Positions 5,143 through 5,159 of a stretch of 5,159 nt of DNA are shown piece after piece (position 1 is the first letter of the stretch; each line of letters begins with the position of its first letter). The notes beneath the pieces were generated by a model. That model worked only from the letters and a program-made list of their open reading frames with translations, had not been told where the DNA came from and did not search any database. A program made the translations under genes and the position numbers. Location: positions 20,205-25,363 of the forward strand of contig PMZX01000387.1 in NCBI GenBank assembly GCA_003170035.1. The letters are read 5' to 3'. Source of the stretch: Myxococcales bacterium (GTDB lineage: Bacteria; Myxococcota_A; Polyangia; Fen-1088).

Positions 5143-5159
5143 CAGCCCTCTGCCTCGCC

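Overview
This 5.2 kb window is GC-rich chromosomal DNA with mostly G/C third codon positions in its clear genes. The content fits a deltaproteobacterial or Myxococcota-type genome. The signs are a TIGR02266-like PilZ domain, a cysteine-rich Dickkopf-like lipoprotein, a HEAT-repeat protein and the gene order zapA / 5-formyl-THF cyclo-ligase / rny. The taxonomic call is inference from gene content; no marker gene is present.

Layout, left to right: the 3' part of a HEAT-repeat protein gene (+ strand, 1-840, open at the left edge) meets a convergent cysteine-rich lipoprotein gene (- strand, 837-1628), and the two stop codons share one CTAG. The rest is essentially one minus-strand cluster, read from right to left: a PilZ domain protein (4804-4430), the cell-division protein ZapA (4389-4105), a promoter and probable 6S-like structured RNA (about 4056-3912), 5-formyltetrahydrofolate cyclo-ligase (3881-3255), RNase Y (3245-1686) and then the lipoprotein. 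At the right edge a tRNA-Lys(UUU) gene (5070-5142) is transcribed on the + strand, divergent from the PilZ gene. The roughly 265 bp between them holds only weak candidate promoters, a short possible leader ORF and a small hairpin.

ZapA, 6S RNA and 5-FCL side by side is a classic proteobacterial arrangement (zapA-ssrS-ygfA/fthC). It explains why there is a gap with its own promoter in front of the 5-FCL start. PilZ and ZapA probably share a transcript and could connect cyclic di-GMP to Z-ring assembly. 5-FCL and RNase Y are tightly coupled: 9 bp apart, with the rny ribosome-binding site on the fthC stop codon.

The two points most worth following up are the candidate 6S RNA and the unusual HD active-site region of RNase Y. 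In RNase Y the lysine after HDIG is Cys and the distal HD-superfamily Asp reads as Asn, although the KH domain looks canonical. I see no mobile element, CRISPR array or defence cassette.
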